NCBI GenBank assembly: GCA_902475475.1
Contig: CABRZY010000011.1
Location: forward strand, 1 to 18,139
Direction: 5' to 3'
DNA: 18,139 nucleotides
From: an uncultured Collinsella sp.
GTDB taxonomy: Bacteria; Actinomycetota; Coriobacteriia; Coriobacteriales; Coriobacteriaceae
Shown: piece after piece, positions 7,730 through 14,279 of the stretch
Position numbering within the stretch: position 1 is the stretch's first letter
Layout: every line of letters starts with the position of its first letter
The notes under the pieces: model-generated
The model's database searches: none
What the model saw: only the letters and a program-made list of their open reading frames with translations
Told to the model about the DNA's origin: nothing
Translations under genes and position numbers: made by a program

Positions 7730-7882
7730 GTAATCACATCCAATGCGTTGATGAATCGAGCAGAGGATACTTTAGAGCTTTTACAAGGGAAACGTAAGGT
7801 CTTTGCCAAGAACTATATGAACTCGCCAAATTTTCAAGAGCTAATCCGCAAACGTTGAAAATTTGCCCGTAAACGAGCGACA

Positions 7883-7922
7883 CCCACGGACGATACTGCG
7901 CTGAGTGCGCGTCGTCCGTGGG
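7883..7922 (-). terminator. Hairpin downstream of the second gtrA-like gene, possible weak terminator
   Basis: A perfect 11-bp inverted repeat (CCCACGGACGA at 7883-7893, TCGTCCGTGGG at 7912-7922) encloses a shorter GCGC/GCGC stem. It lies 26 bases beyond the stop of the minus-strand gene ending at 7949. No good T-tract follows on either strand, so termination would be factor-assisted or partial. It could instead be an mRNA 3' end stabiliser. Confidence 0.45.
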
Positions 7923-7948
7923 CGCCGTAATGCTGCAGGGGTTTCGAG

Positions 7949-8344
7949 CTATTTTGTCTCGTCGCCCTCCAGGAAGATTTTTCGGGTCACAAAGTTGTAG
8001 ACCATGACAAGCGCGGTGGCGCAGATCTTGGCGATATTGGCCTCGAGTCCCAGGCCGGCGTTGAGCGCCAGCACGATGCCGTCGTTGAGCACCAAACCGA
8101 TCACGGACAGCACGACAAAGATGATGAACTCGCGCTTGCGGCTCATGCCTTCCTTGTGCGCAAACACGTACTTCATGCTTGCGAGGTAATTAAAGATGAG
8201 TGAGATGATAAAGCCGCTGGTGTTGGCGATTAGGATGTTGAGGCCCAGACCGTAGTGGAGCAGATTCATAATGCCAAAGTCGATAACCGTGGCAATGACA
8301 CCGACGACGCCAAATTTCATGATCTGCGCAAGGAGCTTTTGCAT
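7949..8344 (-). CDS. GtrA-family membrane protein (second paralogue)
   Basis: A GtrA-family protein of 131 residues with four membrane spans, MKFGVVGVIATVIDFGIM at the N-terminus, FNYLASMKYVF in the middle and VYNFVTRKIFLEG at the end. I start it at the ATG at 8344, because AAGGCAGG precedes it on the minus strand and this start aligns with the N-terminus of the paralogue at 7322-7729. A TTG at 8407 would add 21 residues, but that stretch contains one arm of a 10-bp inverted repeat and looks like leader. It lies 78 bases downstream of fbp and may be read through from it. The role is probably export of a lipid-linked sugar, with unknown substrate. Confidence 0.85.
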   Translation of the reverse strand: MQKLLAQIMKFGVVGVIATVIDFGIMNLLHYGLGLNILIANTSGFIISLIFNYLASMKYVFAHKEGMSRKREFIIFVVLSVIGLVLNDGIVLALNAGLGLEANIAKICATALVMVYNFVTRKIFLEGDETK

Positions 8345-8373
8345 GGTACCTGCCTTAAGCTGGCGCCGAAGCG

Positions 8374-8416
8374 CCGCGGGGATGACAAACTCAGCAAGTT
8401 TAGCCAATCCCCGCGG
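8374..8416 (-). repeat. 10-bp inverted repeat between fbp and the gtrA-like gene
   Basis: CCGCGGGGAT (8374-8383) and ATCCCCGCGG (8407-8416) form a perfect inverted repeat with a 23-base loop in the gap between the fbp stop and the ATG of the next gene. No T-tract follows. It could be a processing, attenuation or protein-binding element. Confidence 0.6.
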
Positions 8417-8422
8417 GTGGTG

Positions 8423-10339
8423 CTAGGCGCGCTCCTCGATAGCACCGTTTCTATATGCATCGAGCAGCTGACGCAGGTCCTGGATTTGGCTGCGGATCTT
8501 GGCGCCAGTATCGGTGTCGCTCACCATGCGGCGACGGTCTGCTTGGTCAAAACGGTTGGTCTCGCTTTCGATGTCCACGTTGCGCGTGAGTGCCTCGGCA
8601 ACCGTCGTAAAGGCCCGGTGCGACTTGAGGCGGCAGCCGCGCGAGCTCGAGATGAGCGTATAGCCGGCGATACCCGTCTTGGGATGGTAAGCGCGGCAGA
8701 AGCCGCCATCGATGACCAGCAGCTTGCCCTCGGCGCGGATGGGCTGCTCGCCCTTGGTGGTTTTAACGGGCGTGTGGCCGTTGATGATGTGGCCGGTCGG
8801 CGAGCATGCCATGGGCGCGACGCCAAACTCGCGCATGATGTCGTCGCAGACCGAGGGCGACTTGGTAAGCGTAAAGTACGGGTCCATCGGCTCGACCCAG
8901 GTGCTCTTATCGGCGATATAGGCGCGCTCAAAGGTACGCACCAGGCGTCCGCTGGCGGGTGAATTGAAGCCAATCCACAGGTACCACATCCAGTCGAGGG
9001 CATCGCGGTCGCCCACGCGCCACGCGCGGCGGGCGATGTGGTCGCAAAAATCGAGATAATCGCGGCCAGCGTGCCAGGTGCCCAGGCAGTTCATGCTGCT
9101 AAAGGTGCCGTCTTCGTTGAGCGGAACGCAGCCGTGGAAGAGCAGGTTGCCGTTGGCGACCTTGTACATCGAGCCGTGGGTGTAGAGGAAATCGATATGG
9201 CGATGCAGGTGATCGGCGGTGACAAACTCGGACACGAGCTTGTCGATGATGTGCTGCTCCTGAGACGTGAGCGTGTAGGGGTCCGCCGGGTCGACGGTGG
9301 GGAAGTCGTTGGTCGTGAGCGGCCACACGCTGCCGTCGGCGAGCGTGACCGTGCCGGTGTCGTGGTCGATCTTGTCAAGTAACAGGCGGTCGGTCATATC
9401 GAACTCGGGGTGGCGCTGGATAATCTGGCCCTCGAGCTTAAAGAGCAGCACGTTGATGGCCTTGATCAGCGGGGTGATGGACTCACCGGCGGTGTAGGTG
9501 GCATCGGCAAAGGCGACAAGCTCACGCAGCGAGATGCCGTAGTCGTTCTCCAGGATCTCGTAGTTGTCGTAGCGTAGGTTGTTGCGCAACACCGTGGCGA
9601 TGCAGGCGGGCTCACCGGCCGCAGCACCCATCCACAGCAGGTCGTGGTTGCCCCACTGGATGTCGAGTGAATGGTAGGTGAGCAGACGGTCCATAATCTT
9701 GGCCGCGCCGCCGCCGCGGTCGAAGATGTCGCCCACCAGGTGCAGGTGGTCGACGGCCAGGCGCTTGATGAGCGAGGCGAGCGACTCGATAAAGTCGTCG
9801 GCGCTTGCGGTCTCCAGGATGGACTCCACGATGCGCTCGTGATAACGCACGCGGTAGTTGTTCTCATCCGGATGCGTGTGCAGCAGCTCGTCGATGATGT
9901 AGGCGTAATCGCGCGGGATGGCCTTACGCACCTTGGAGCGCGTATAGCGGCTCGAAAGCGAGCGAGCGACCATGATGAGCTGGTCAAGCATCGTCTTATA
10001 CCAGGTTGGCGAGTCCTCGCGCCGGCTGCGGACCAGGTCGATCTTCTCGCGCGGGTAGTAGATGAGCGTACACAGCTCGCCCTTTTCGTCAAAGGAGAGC
10101 GTGTCGCCAAAGATCTCGTCGACATGTTCGCGCACGACGCCCGAGCAGTTGTTGAGGATGTGCATAAAGGCTTCGTACTCGCCATGCACGTCGCTCATAA
10201 AATGCTCGGTGCCTTTGGGTAGGTTGAGGATGGCCGAGAGATTGATGATCTCGGTAAACGCGGATTGCTCGGTGGGAAACTGTCTCGACAGCAGGCGCAG
10301 ATACTTAAAGTCTTGCGGATTGCGATCGAATGCGACCAT
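8423..10339 (-). CDS. fbp: Class III fructose-1,6-bisphosphatase
   Basis: The 638-residue enzyme hydrolyses fructose 1,6-bisphosphate to fructose 6-phosphate in gluconeogenesis. Its length and sequence fit the class III (Firmicutes-type, Mn-dependent) enzymes and not the classical inositol-phosphatase-like FBPases. It shows the calcineurin-like metallophosphatase motifs SDVHGE (49-54), GDIFDRG (203-209) and WGNHD (229-233), and later HGCVPLN, NGHTPVK and IDGGFCRAYH blocks. The start is the ATG at 10339, with GGAAGGTG a few bases upstream. An upstream extension to 10384 has no ribosome site and would run through a leader inverted repeat. Class III enzymes are often allosterically controlled by nucleotides or PEP, which cannot be read from this sequence. 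The gene heads a minus-strand group with the two GtrA genes, with no obvious functional link. Confidence 0.95.
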   Translation of the reverse strand: MVAFDRNPQDFKYLRLLSRQFPTEQSAFTEIINLSAILNLPKGTEHFMSDVHGEYEAFMHILNNCSGVVREHVDEIFGDTLSFDEKGELCTLIYYPREKIDLVRSRREDSPTWYKTMLDQLIMVARSLSSRYTRSKVRKAIPRDYAYIIDELLHTHPDENNYRVRYHERIVESILETASADDFIESLASLIKRLAVDHLHLVGDIFDRGGGAAKIMDRLLTYHSLDIQWGNHDLLWMGAAAGEPACIATVLRNNLRYDNYEILENDYGISLRELVAFADATYTAGESITPLIKAINVLLFKLEGQIIQRHPEFDMTDRLLLDKIDHDTGTVTLADGSVWPLTTNDFPTVDPADPYTLTSQEQHIIDKLVSEFVTADHLHRHIDFLYTHGSMYKVANGNLLFHGCVPLNEDGTFSSMNCLGTWHAGRDYLDFCDHIARRAWRVGDRDALDWMWYLWIGFNSPASGRLVRTFERAYIADKSTWVEPMDPYFTLTKSPSVCDDIMREFGVAPMACSPTGHIINGHTPVKTTKGEQPIRAEGKLLVIDGGFCRAYHPKTGIAGYTLISSSRGCRLKSHRAFTTVAEALTRNVDIESETNRFDQADRRRMVSDTDTGAKIRSQIQDLRQLLDAYRNGAIEERA

Positions 10340-10366
10340 GAAACACCTTCCGATGGGGCTGGTAAA

Positions 10367-10396
10367 ACTGATAAACAGCGTCAAACGTTTATCAGT
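10367..10396 (-). repeat. Inverted repeat in the fbp leader
   Basis: ACTGATAAAC (10367-10376) and GTTTATCAGT (10387-10396) are perfect inverted copies with a 10-base spacer, 27 bases upstream of the fbp ATG. The symmetry and spacing suit an operator or a leader hairpin. On the minus strand only a short TTTT follows, so it is a poor terminator. Confidence 0.6.
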
Positions 10397-10563
10397 ATGC
10401 GCCGCTTTTGTTTCGATTTTGCGCCAGCGGCTGAATTGTCGGCTGAACGGTTTGGTAAATCGATTTAGTTGAGGTAGATATGGTGGTTGGGTGGAGACGA
10501 CAGAGGGTGTTTTCTCAGATATTTATGCGTGGGGCCGGTGGAGACGATGGTGGTAAAGATGTT

Positions 10564-10594
10564 CACTATTTTTGGTTCGATTTGGTAAATAGTG
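10564..10594 (+). repeat. Inverted repeat upstream of the degV-family gene
   Basis: CACTATTT (10564-10571) and AAATAGTG (10587-10594) are perfect inverted copies 15 bases apart. The match extends to 11 bp per arm with one mismatch. It sits about 66 bases before the gene's ATG, a position suited to a regulator binding near the promoter. Confidence 0.5.
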
Positions 10595-10659
10595 GACATA
10601 TGTACCGCATGTAGGCTCACTGTGCGATAATTTGCGCAGCAATGAGTAAGGAGCCTCAT

Positions 10660-11550
10660 ATGAGTGATTTTGTCCTGACCTGTGAATCCGCCGCCGACCG
10701 AACCCGTGAGTTCTTTGCGTCGCGCAATATCCCTGTCGTGTGTTTTCATTACGAGATCGACGATGTCGTCTATACGGACGATCTGTATCAGTCGATTACG
10801 CCGGACAAGTTTTTTGCCCAGATTGCCGCGGGCGCCATGCCCAAGACGTCTCAGGTGAGCGTGGGTGAGTACGAGGAGTTTTGGGAGCCGTTTGTTGCTG
10901 AGGGTAAAGACGTGCTGCACCTGACGTTGTCGTCGGGTATTTCGGGCACGTATGGATCGGCCTGCGTTGCGGCGCAGATGCTTGCGGATCGCTATCCCCA
11001 GGGCGGCAAGGTGCGCGTCATCGATTCGCTGGCGGCGTCTTCGGGCTTTGGCCTGTTGTTGGAATATGCCGCCGATGTGCGCGATAGCGGGGCTTCACTC
11101 GACGAGACGGCTGCCTGGATCGAGGAGCACAAGCTCAACCTGCACCACTGGTTCTTCTCGACCGATCTGTCGAGCTACCTGCGCGGCGGTCGCATTTCGG
11201 CCGCGAGCGCGATCATCGGCACGGCGCTTAAGATTTGCCCGCTTATGACGGTCGATTGCGATGGCAAGCTGTCGCCACGTGAGAAGATTCGCACTAAGAA
11301 GCGCGCGATTTCCGAGATGGCCAAGACCATGATGGCACACGTGCAGGACGGTGCAGATTATTCGGGTAAGTGCATCATGTCGCAGTCGGCGTGCCGCGAG
11401 GATGCCGAGGCGGTCGCGGCGCTGATCGAGGAACAGGTTCCGCAGCTTAAAGGCAAGATTGAGATCAATGACATCGGTACTCTGATTGGCTCGCATACCG
11501 GACCTGGTACGGTGGCGCTCTTCTTTATGGGCGACAAGCGCGTGGATTAA
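10660..11550 (+). CDS. DegV-family fatty-acid-binding protein (FakB-like)
   Basis: This 296-residue cytosolic protein has the two-domain DegV fold. FakB members bind a fatty acid and present it to the kinase FakA, which makes acyl-phosphate for phospholipid synthesis. Family landmarks are the N-terminal TCESAADRT (7-15), TSQVS (63-67), SSGISGT (91-97), the YLRGGRIS segment (173-180) and the C-terminal IGSHTGPGT (276-284). The Ser/Thr and His residues in these segments contact the carboxylate in known structures. The start is the ATG at 10660, 6 bases after AAGGAG (10648-10653). The ATG at 10642 in the same frame lies upstream of that ribosome site and is unlikely. It is a single-gene unit with its own upstream region and a terminator at 11613-11648. 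No fakA is visible, and the fatty acid preference is unknown. Confidence 0.93.
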   Translation: MSDFVLTCESAADRTREFFASRNIPVVCFHYEIDDVVYTDDLYQSITPDKFFAQIAAGAMPKTSQVSVGEYEEFWEPFVAEGKDVLHLTLSSGISGTYGSACVAAQMLADRYPQGGKVRVIDSLAASSGFGLLLEYAADVRDSGASLDETAAWIEEHKLNLHHWFFSTDLSSYLRGGRISAASAIIGTALKICPLMTVDCDGKLSPREKIRTKKRAISEMAKTMMAHVQDGADYSGKCIMSQSACREDAEAVAALIEEQVPQLKGKIEINDIGTLIGSHTGPGTVALFFMGDKRVD

Positions 11551-11612
11551 CGTTCGTGGGCTGGCTGACAGTTTTAACCGCTGCGCCTGTCCCTCCTGAC
11601 ATTCGATAACAG

Positions 11613-11648
11613 AAAGGGCCCGTTCCGTTGTTTGTGGAGCGGGCCTTG
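11613..11648. terminator. Shared bidirectional terminator hairpin
   Basis: GGCCCGTTCC (11617-11626) pairs with GGAGCGGGCC (11636-11645), with one G-U pair and a 9-base loop. T-rich but broken tails follow on each strand. It lies between the convergent degV-family gene (stop 11550) and the minus-strand gene ending at 11658, and can serve both. Confidence 0.7.
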
Positions 11649-11657
11649 CTGTTGCGG

Positions 11658-12749
11658 CTAGCGTTTCTTTCCGCGGAAGAAGAAGCCGTGCAGTGACGGC
11701 TTGAGGCCGCGATTGGCGCGACGCTCCTCGACGCGCTCGTGGATCGAAGCAACGCGCTCGATGACTTCGTCGGGAATCGGCACGTCGGGATTCATGTTCT
11801 CGACTTGGCTGACCTCGGCGGCGGCGACCTGGTCGATAATGGGCACGTCGTCGCGCGAGATGACAGGTGTGGCGTCTTCCTTCATCTTGCGATAACGCTG
11901 CATCATGTCGGTCTGTAGCTGCTGGGCCGAAGGCGGTGTCCAGATGATGGCGTTGGCGCCGGCGGCGATGGTCTCGCGAATGCTCTTGGGCGTCTTGCCG
12001 CCCGGCGCGATGAGCGGCAGGTTGGGATAGTGCTCGCGCAGCTCGCGTAGGACCTGGGGCGTGTTCTTGCCGGCGGCGATGTTGAGAATCTTGGCTCCAG
12101 CGCGCACCTTGGCGTGGGCATCGTCGTCGCAGCGAACGACCGTGGCGATGACGGGGATGTCGGCGATGTTGGTGATGTGCTCTACCATCTCGGCAGTAGC
12201 GGGGGAGTTGACCACGCAGCCCGCCGCGCCCTGCATCTCGGAGACGGCTGCCATCTGCACGGAGCGCTTACCGGTCGTAGTTCCGCCGCCCACGCCTACA
12301 AAGACCGGGCACTCGGCGACGGTCAGCAGCGCTTGCGTAATGGCGGGCTGCGGCGTGAAAGGGTATACCGCAAAGACGGCATCGGCGTTGGAGTTGCGGA
12401 TAACCGCGACGTCGGTGGTGTAAATGAGCGACTTGATGCGTCGGCCGAAGAGCGTAAAGCCGCTGGCCTCCTCGATCTCGTCGGGCATGCGAAGGGCCGC
12501 CTTGCGCAAACGTCCGTCGATGGGCAGTGGCTCCATGGGGAGCAGTCCGTTGGGGGTCACGGCTACCTGGGGCTCGGTGAACTCGTCTGCGAGCTCGACC
12601 TCGGAGAAATCGACCGAGGCGACGATGTCCTCGTGAACCTCGGCGGGCACATCGATGGGAGCTTGGTCGTTTGCCGCGGCAGGCGTGTCGAAGGAGCTGG
12701 TGCCGACAAAGGCGTCGACGCGCTCATTTAGATCGTTGAGGGTATCCAT
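11658..12749 (-). CDS. TIM-barrel-like protein of unknown function (aldolase-like core)
   Basis: I do not recognise a named family. The 363-residue protein has an acidic, disordered-looking N-terminal extension (1-75). A compact alpha/beta core (about 90-275) alternates hydrophobic strands with helices, and a charged C-terminal tail ends in FFFRGKKR. Strands such as CPVFVGVGGG (147-156), IPVIATVV (198-205), AKILNIAAG (219-227), LPLIAPGGKTP (245-255) and ANAIIWTPPS (265-274) repeat with the periodicity of a ribulose-phosphate-binding or KDPG-aldolase-type barrel. The APGGKT and GANAI segments resemble phosphate-binding strands 7 and 8 of that superfamily. The glycine-rich GGGTTTGKRS is not a proper P-loop. 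The start ATG at 12749 has no strong Shine-Dalgarno. It stands alone between convergent and divergent neighbours, so context gives no clue to the substrate. Confidence 0.8.
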   Translation of the reverse strand: MDTLNDLNERVDAFVGTSSFDTPAAANDQAPIDVPAEVHEDIVASVDFSEVELADEFTEPQVAVTPNGLLPMEPLPIDGRLRKAALRMPDEIEEASGFTLFGRRIKSLIYTTDVAVIRNSNADAVFAVYPFTPQPAITQALLTVAECPVFVGVGGGTTTGKRSVQMAAVSEMQGAAGCVVNSPATAEMVEHITNIADIPVIATVVRCDDDAHAKVRAGAKILNIAAGKNTPQVLRELREHYPNLPLIAPGGKTPKSIRETIAAGANAIIWTPPSAQQLQTDMMQRYRKMKEDATPVISRDDVPIIDQVAAAEVSQVENMNPDVPIPDEVIERVASIHERVEERRANRGLKPSLHGFFFRGKKR

Positions 12750-12940
12750 GGAGGCTCGATTCTATGTGATGACGGCCGGCGCGATGCAGCCGGAATAGCG
12801 AATGCTAAATCGTTTGACGAGTTGATTTTTCCCCGCCGCGCCATCCGTTAGACCGAAGGGCCGGCGAACGTGAAGGAGCTGTGGTGGCGGGTATCGAGGT
12901 GCTATCTTGAATGTCCCGTTTAAAAGAGAGGTGACGCGGT

Positions 12941-13111
12941 ATGGAATTGACAGCAATGTTTGGCTCGATTGGCCTGTGTGTGGCCGCAATCGTTGCCGCC
13001 GCGGTCATCTACTTTGTGGTCACGGCCATTAAGGGCAAAAGGGCCGAACGCAAGGAGCGCGCGATGCTTAAACAGCATCGCGACCAGCAGGGCAAACGCG
13101 CACAGAGATAG
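12941..13111 (+). CDS. Small single-span membrane protein (56 aa)
   Basis: A short gene encodes 56 residues. It has a short N-terminus, a hydrophobic span at about residues 8-30 (GSIGLCVAAIVAAAVIYFVV and following), then a strongly basic cytoplasmic tail rich in Lys, Arg and Gln. AGAGAGGTGA precedes the ATG at good distance, which supports translation. The composition fits a membrane protein with the tail inside. I recognise no family and it has no operon partner, lying between a divergent barrel protein and a convergent methyltransferase. It could be an adaptor or small regulatory membrane protein, but nothing in the sequence decides this. The hydrophobic-then-basic pattern and the ribosome site make chance less likely, although its shortness leaves some doubt. 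Confidence 0.7.
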   Translation: MELTAMFGSIGLCVAAIVAAAVIYFVVTAIKGKRAERKERAMLKQHRDQQGKRAQR

Positions 13112-13135
13112 CTTGTTGAGTTTTGGATCCGTGCG

Positions 13136-14239
13136 CTAGCTGCGTTTTCGAATCAGGGCAATGTAGAAGCCCTCAAAGTCGCGGCTAGGCGGAATGGTGA
13201 GCGTGCCGGGCAGGCCGTTGGCGATGGCCGATACCTGACCCGCGGCAATGGCCTCGGTCAGAGCGTTGGACTCGACGCGCGGCTCCTCGCCGGCTTCCTG
13301 GGCGCGGCGTGCTTCGCTTTCGCTCGGCGTGCCGTCAAGGGGGATGAGCTCGCAGTCCATATGCTTGTCGAGGGCCTCTTGCAGGGCGTCCTCGTTTTCC
13401 TGCGGCATGATCGAACAAGTGGAATAGACGAGCGTGCCGCCCGGCTTGAGGGCACCCATGGCGCGGTCCAGAAGCGCGCGCTGCGAGCGGGTGCACTTGC
13501 TCAGCAACTGCTCGGTCAGGCCGCGCAGACTTTTCTCGTTGCCGCTGATGACGGTGCCCGTGCCGGTGCAGGGGGCGTCGAGCAGGATGCGGTCGAAGCG
13601 GAAGAACTCGTCGAGCTCGCGTGCGTCGATGCGCATGACGGGCACGTTTTTGGCACCCTGGCGATGGAGGTTTGATTCGAGCTTCTCGGCGCGGGGGATG
13701 TTCATCTCACAGGCGGTGAGGTGTGCCTGTCCCTGCGTGAGGGCGGCGATCTGCGTCGTCTTGCCGCCAGGGGCTGCGCACATGTCCAGGATGTCCTCGC
13801 CTGCCTGGGCGCCCAGGACCAACGGCGGCATCATGGATGACAGGCTCTGCAGGTAGATCTTGCCGTCGCGGTAGATGTCGAGGTCCCATAGGTCGGAAAC
13901 CTGGGCCTCGGGCAGGATAAAGGCGTCCGGGTACCAGGCGACAGCGTTGTGGGCGATGCCGGCGGCATCGAGCGCCGCAGCGATGTCCTCGGCGGTTGCC
14001 TTGAGCGTGTTGGCGCGCAGCGTGACCGGGCGTGCGGCTGCGGCACCGAAGCCCTCGATCATGAGGTGAGCATCGGCGGGCGCATAGGCGCCGGCGACCG
14101 TGTCGACCATAAAGCGCGGCAGGTCGGCGGCGGAGTGTTGGGCGGCAAGCTGGTCGGAAAGCTCGGTAGCAGCAAACTGCCTAAGCTTGAGCTCGGGCTT
14201 AACCTGCTTTTTTTGCTTACGACGACGCGGCTTGGACAT
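13136..14239 (-). CDS. RsmB/RsmF-family RNA (cytosine-5-)-methyltransferase
   Basis: This 367-residue protein transfers a methyl group from SAM to C5 of a cytosine in RNA, most likely 16S rRNA. A lysine/arginine-rich N-terminus (1-19) is followed by a substrate-binding region and a Rossmann methyltransferase fold. The fold has DMCAAPGGKT as the SAM loop (152-161), DAPCTGTGT as motif IV (221-229, C224) and VYSTCS as motif VI (271-276, C275). The two cysteines are the pair used for covalent catalysis and release in Nol1/Nop2/Sun enzymes. There is no N-terminal NusB-like domain as in RsmB, so it is closer to the RsmF/YebU type, but the target base cannot be assigned. The start ATG at 14239 follows a purine-rich GGAAGGAAAG. 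The synthetase-like gene upstream ends 40 bases before it, so the two may be cotranscribed. Confidence 0.92.
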   Translation of the reverse strand: MSKPRRRKQKKQVKPELKLRQFAATELSDQLAAQHSAADLPRFMVDTVAGAYAPADAHLMIEGFGAAAARPVTLRANTLKATAEDIAAALDAAGIAHNAVAWYPDAFILPEAQVSDLWDLDIYRDGKIYLQSLSSMMPPLVLGAQAGEDILDMCAAPGGKTTQIAALTQGQAHLTACEMNIPRAEKLESNLHRQGAKNVPVMRIDARELDEFFRFDRILLDAPCTGTGTVISGNEKSLRGLTEQLLSKCTRSQRALLDRAMGALKPGGTLVYSTCSIMPQENEDALQEALDKHMDCELIPLDGTPSESEARRAQEAGEEPRVESNALTEAIAAGQVSAIANGLPGTLTIPPSRDFEGFYIALIRKRS

Positions 14240-14279
14240 CCGTCTTTCCTTCCCATTCCATTACATGTCGAGTGTTGTT

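Larger units (their letters stand above)
10340..10659. promoter_or_regulatory. Divergent intergenic region between fbp and the degV-family gene
   Basis: This AT-rich stretch of 320 bases must hold promoters for both divergent genes and has no coding potential that I trust. It contains a perfect 10-bp inverted repeat in the fbp leader (10367-10396) and a near-palindrome upstream of degV (10564-10594). It also has two copies of TTTGGTAAAT (10451-10460, 10581-10590) and two copies of GGTGGAGACGA (10490-10500, 10537-10547). A -10-like GATAAT (10626-10631) lies 28 bases before the degV ATG, with no convincing -35. Confidence 0.55.

Noticed and set aside
7313..7858. 181-codon plus-strand frame across the first gtrA-like gene
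   Set aside because: Most of it is antisense to a clear GtrA protein. Only the last 35 codons lie outside it, and these are noted as a low-interest finding.
8255..8962. 235-codon plus-strand frame
   Set aside because: It is antisense to the GtrA-family gene and fbp, with no ribosome site or family signature.
12267..12296. P-loop-like GGGTTTGKRS in the barrel protein
   Set aside because: The residue after GK is Arg instead of Ser/Thr, and it sits at the end of a barrel strand, so it is not a Walker A motif.
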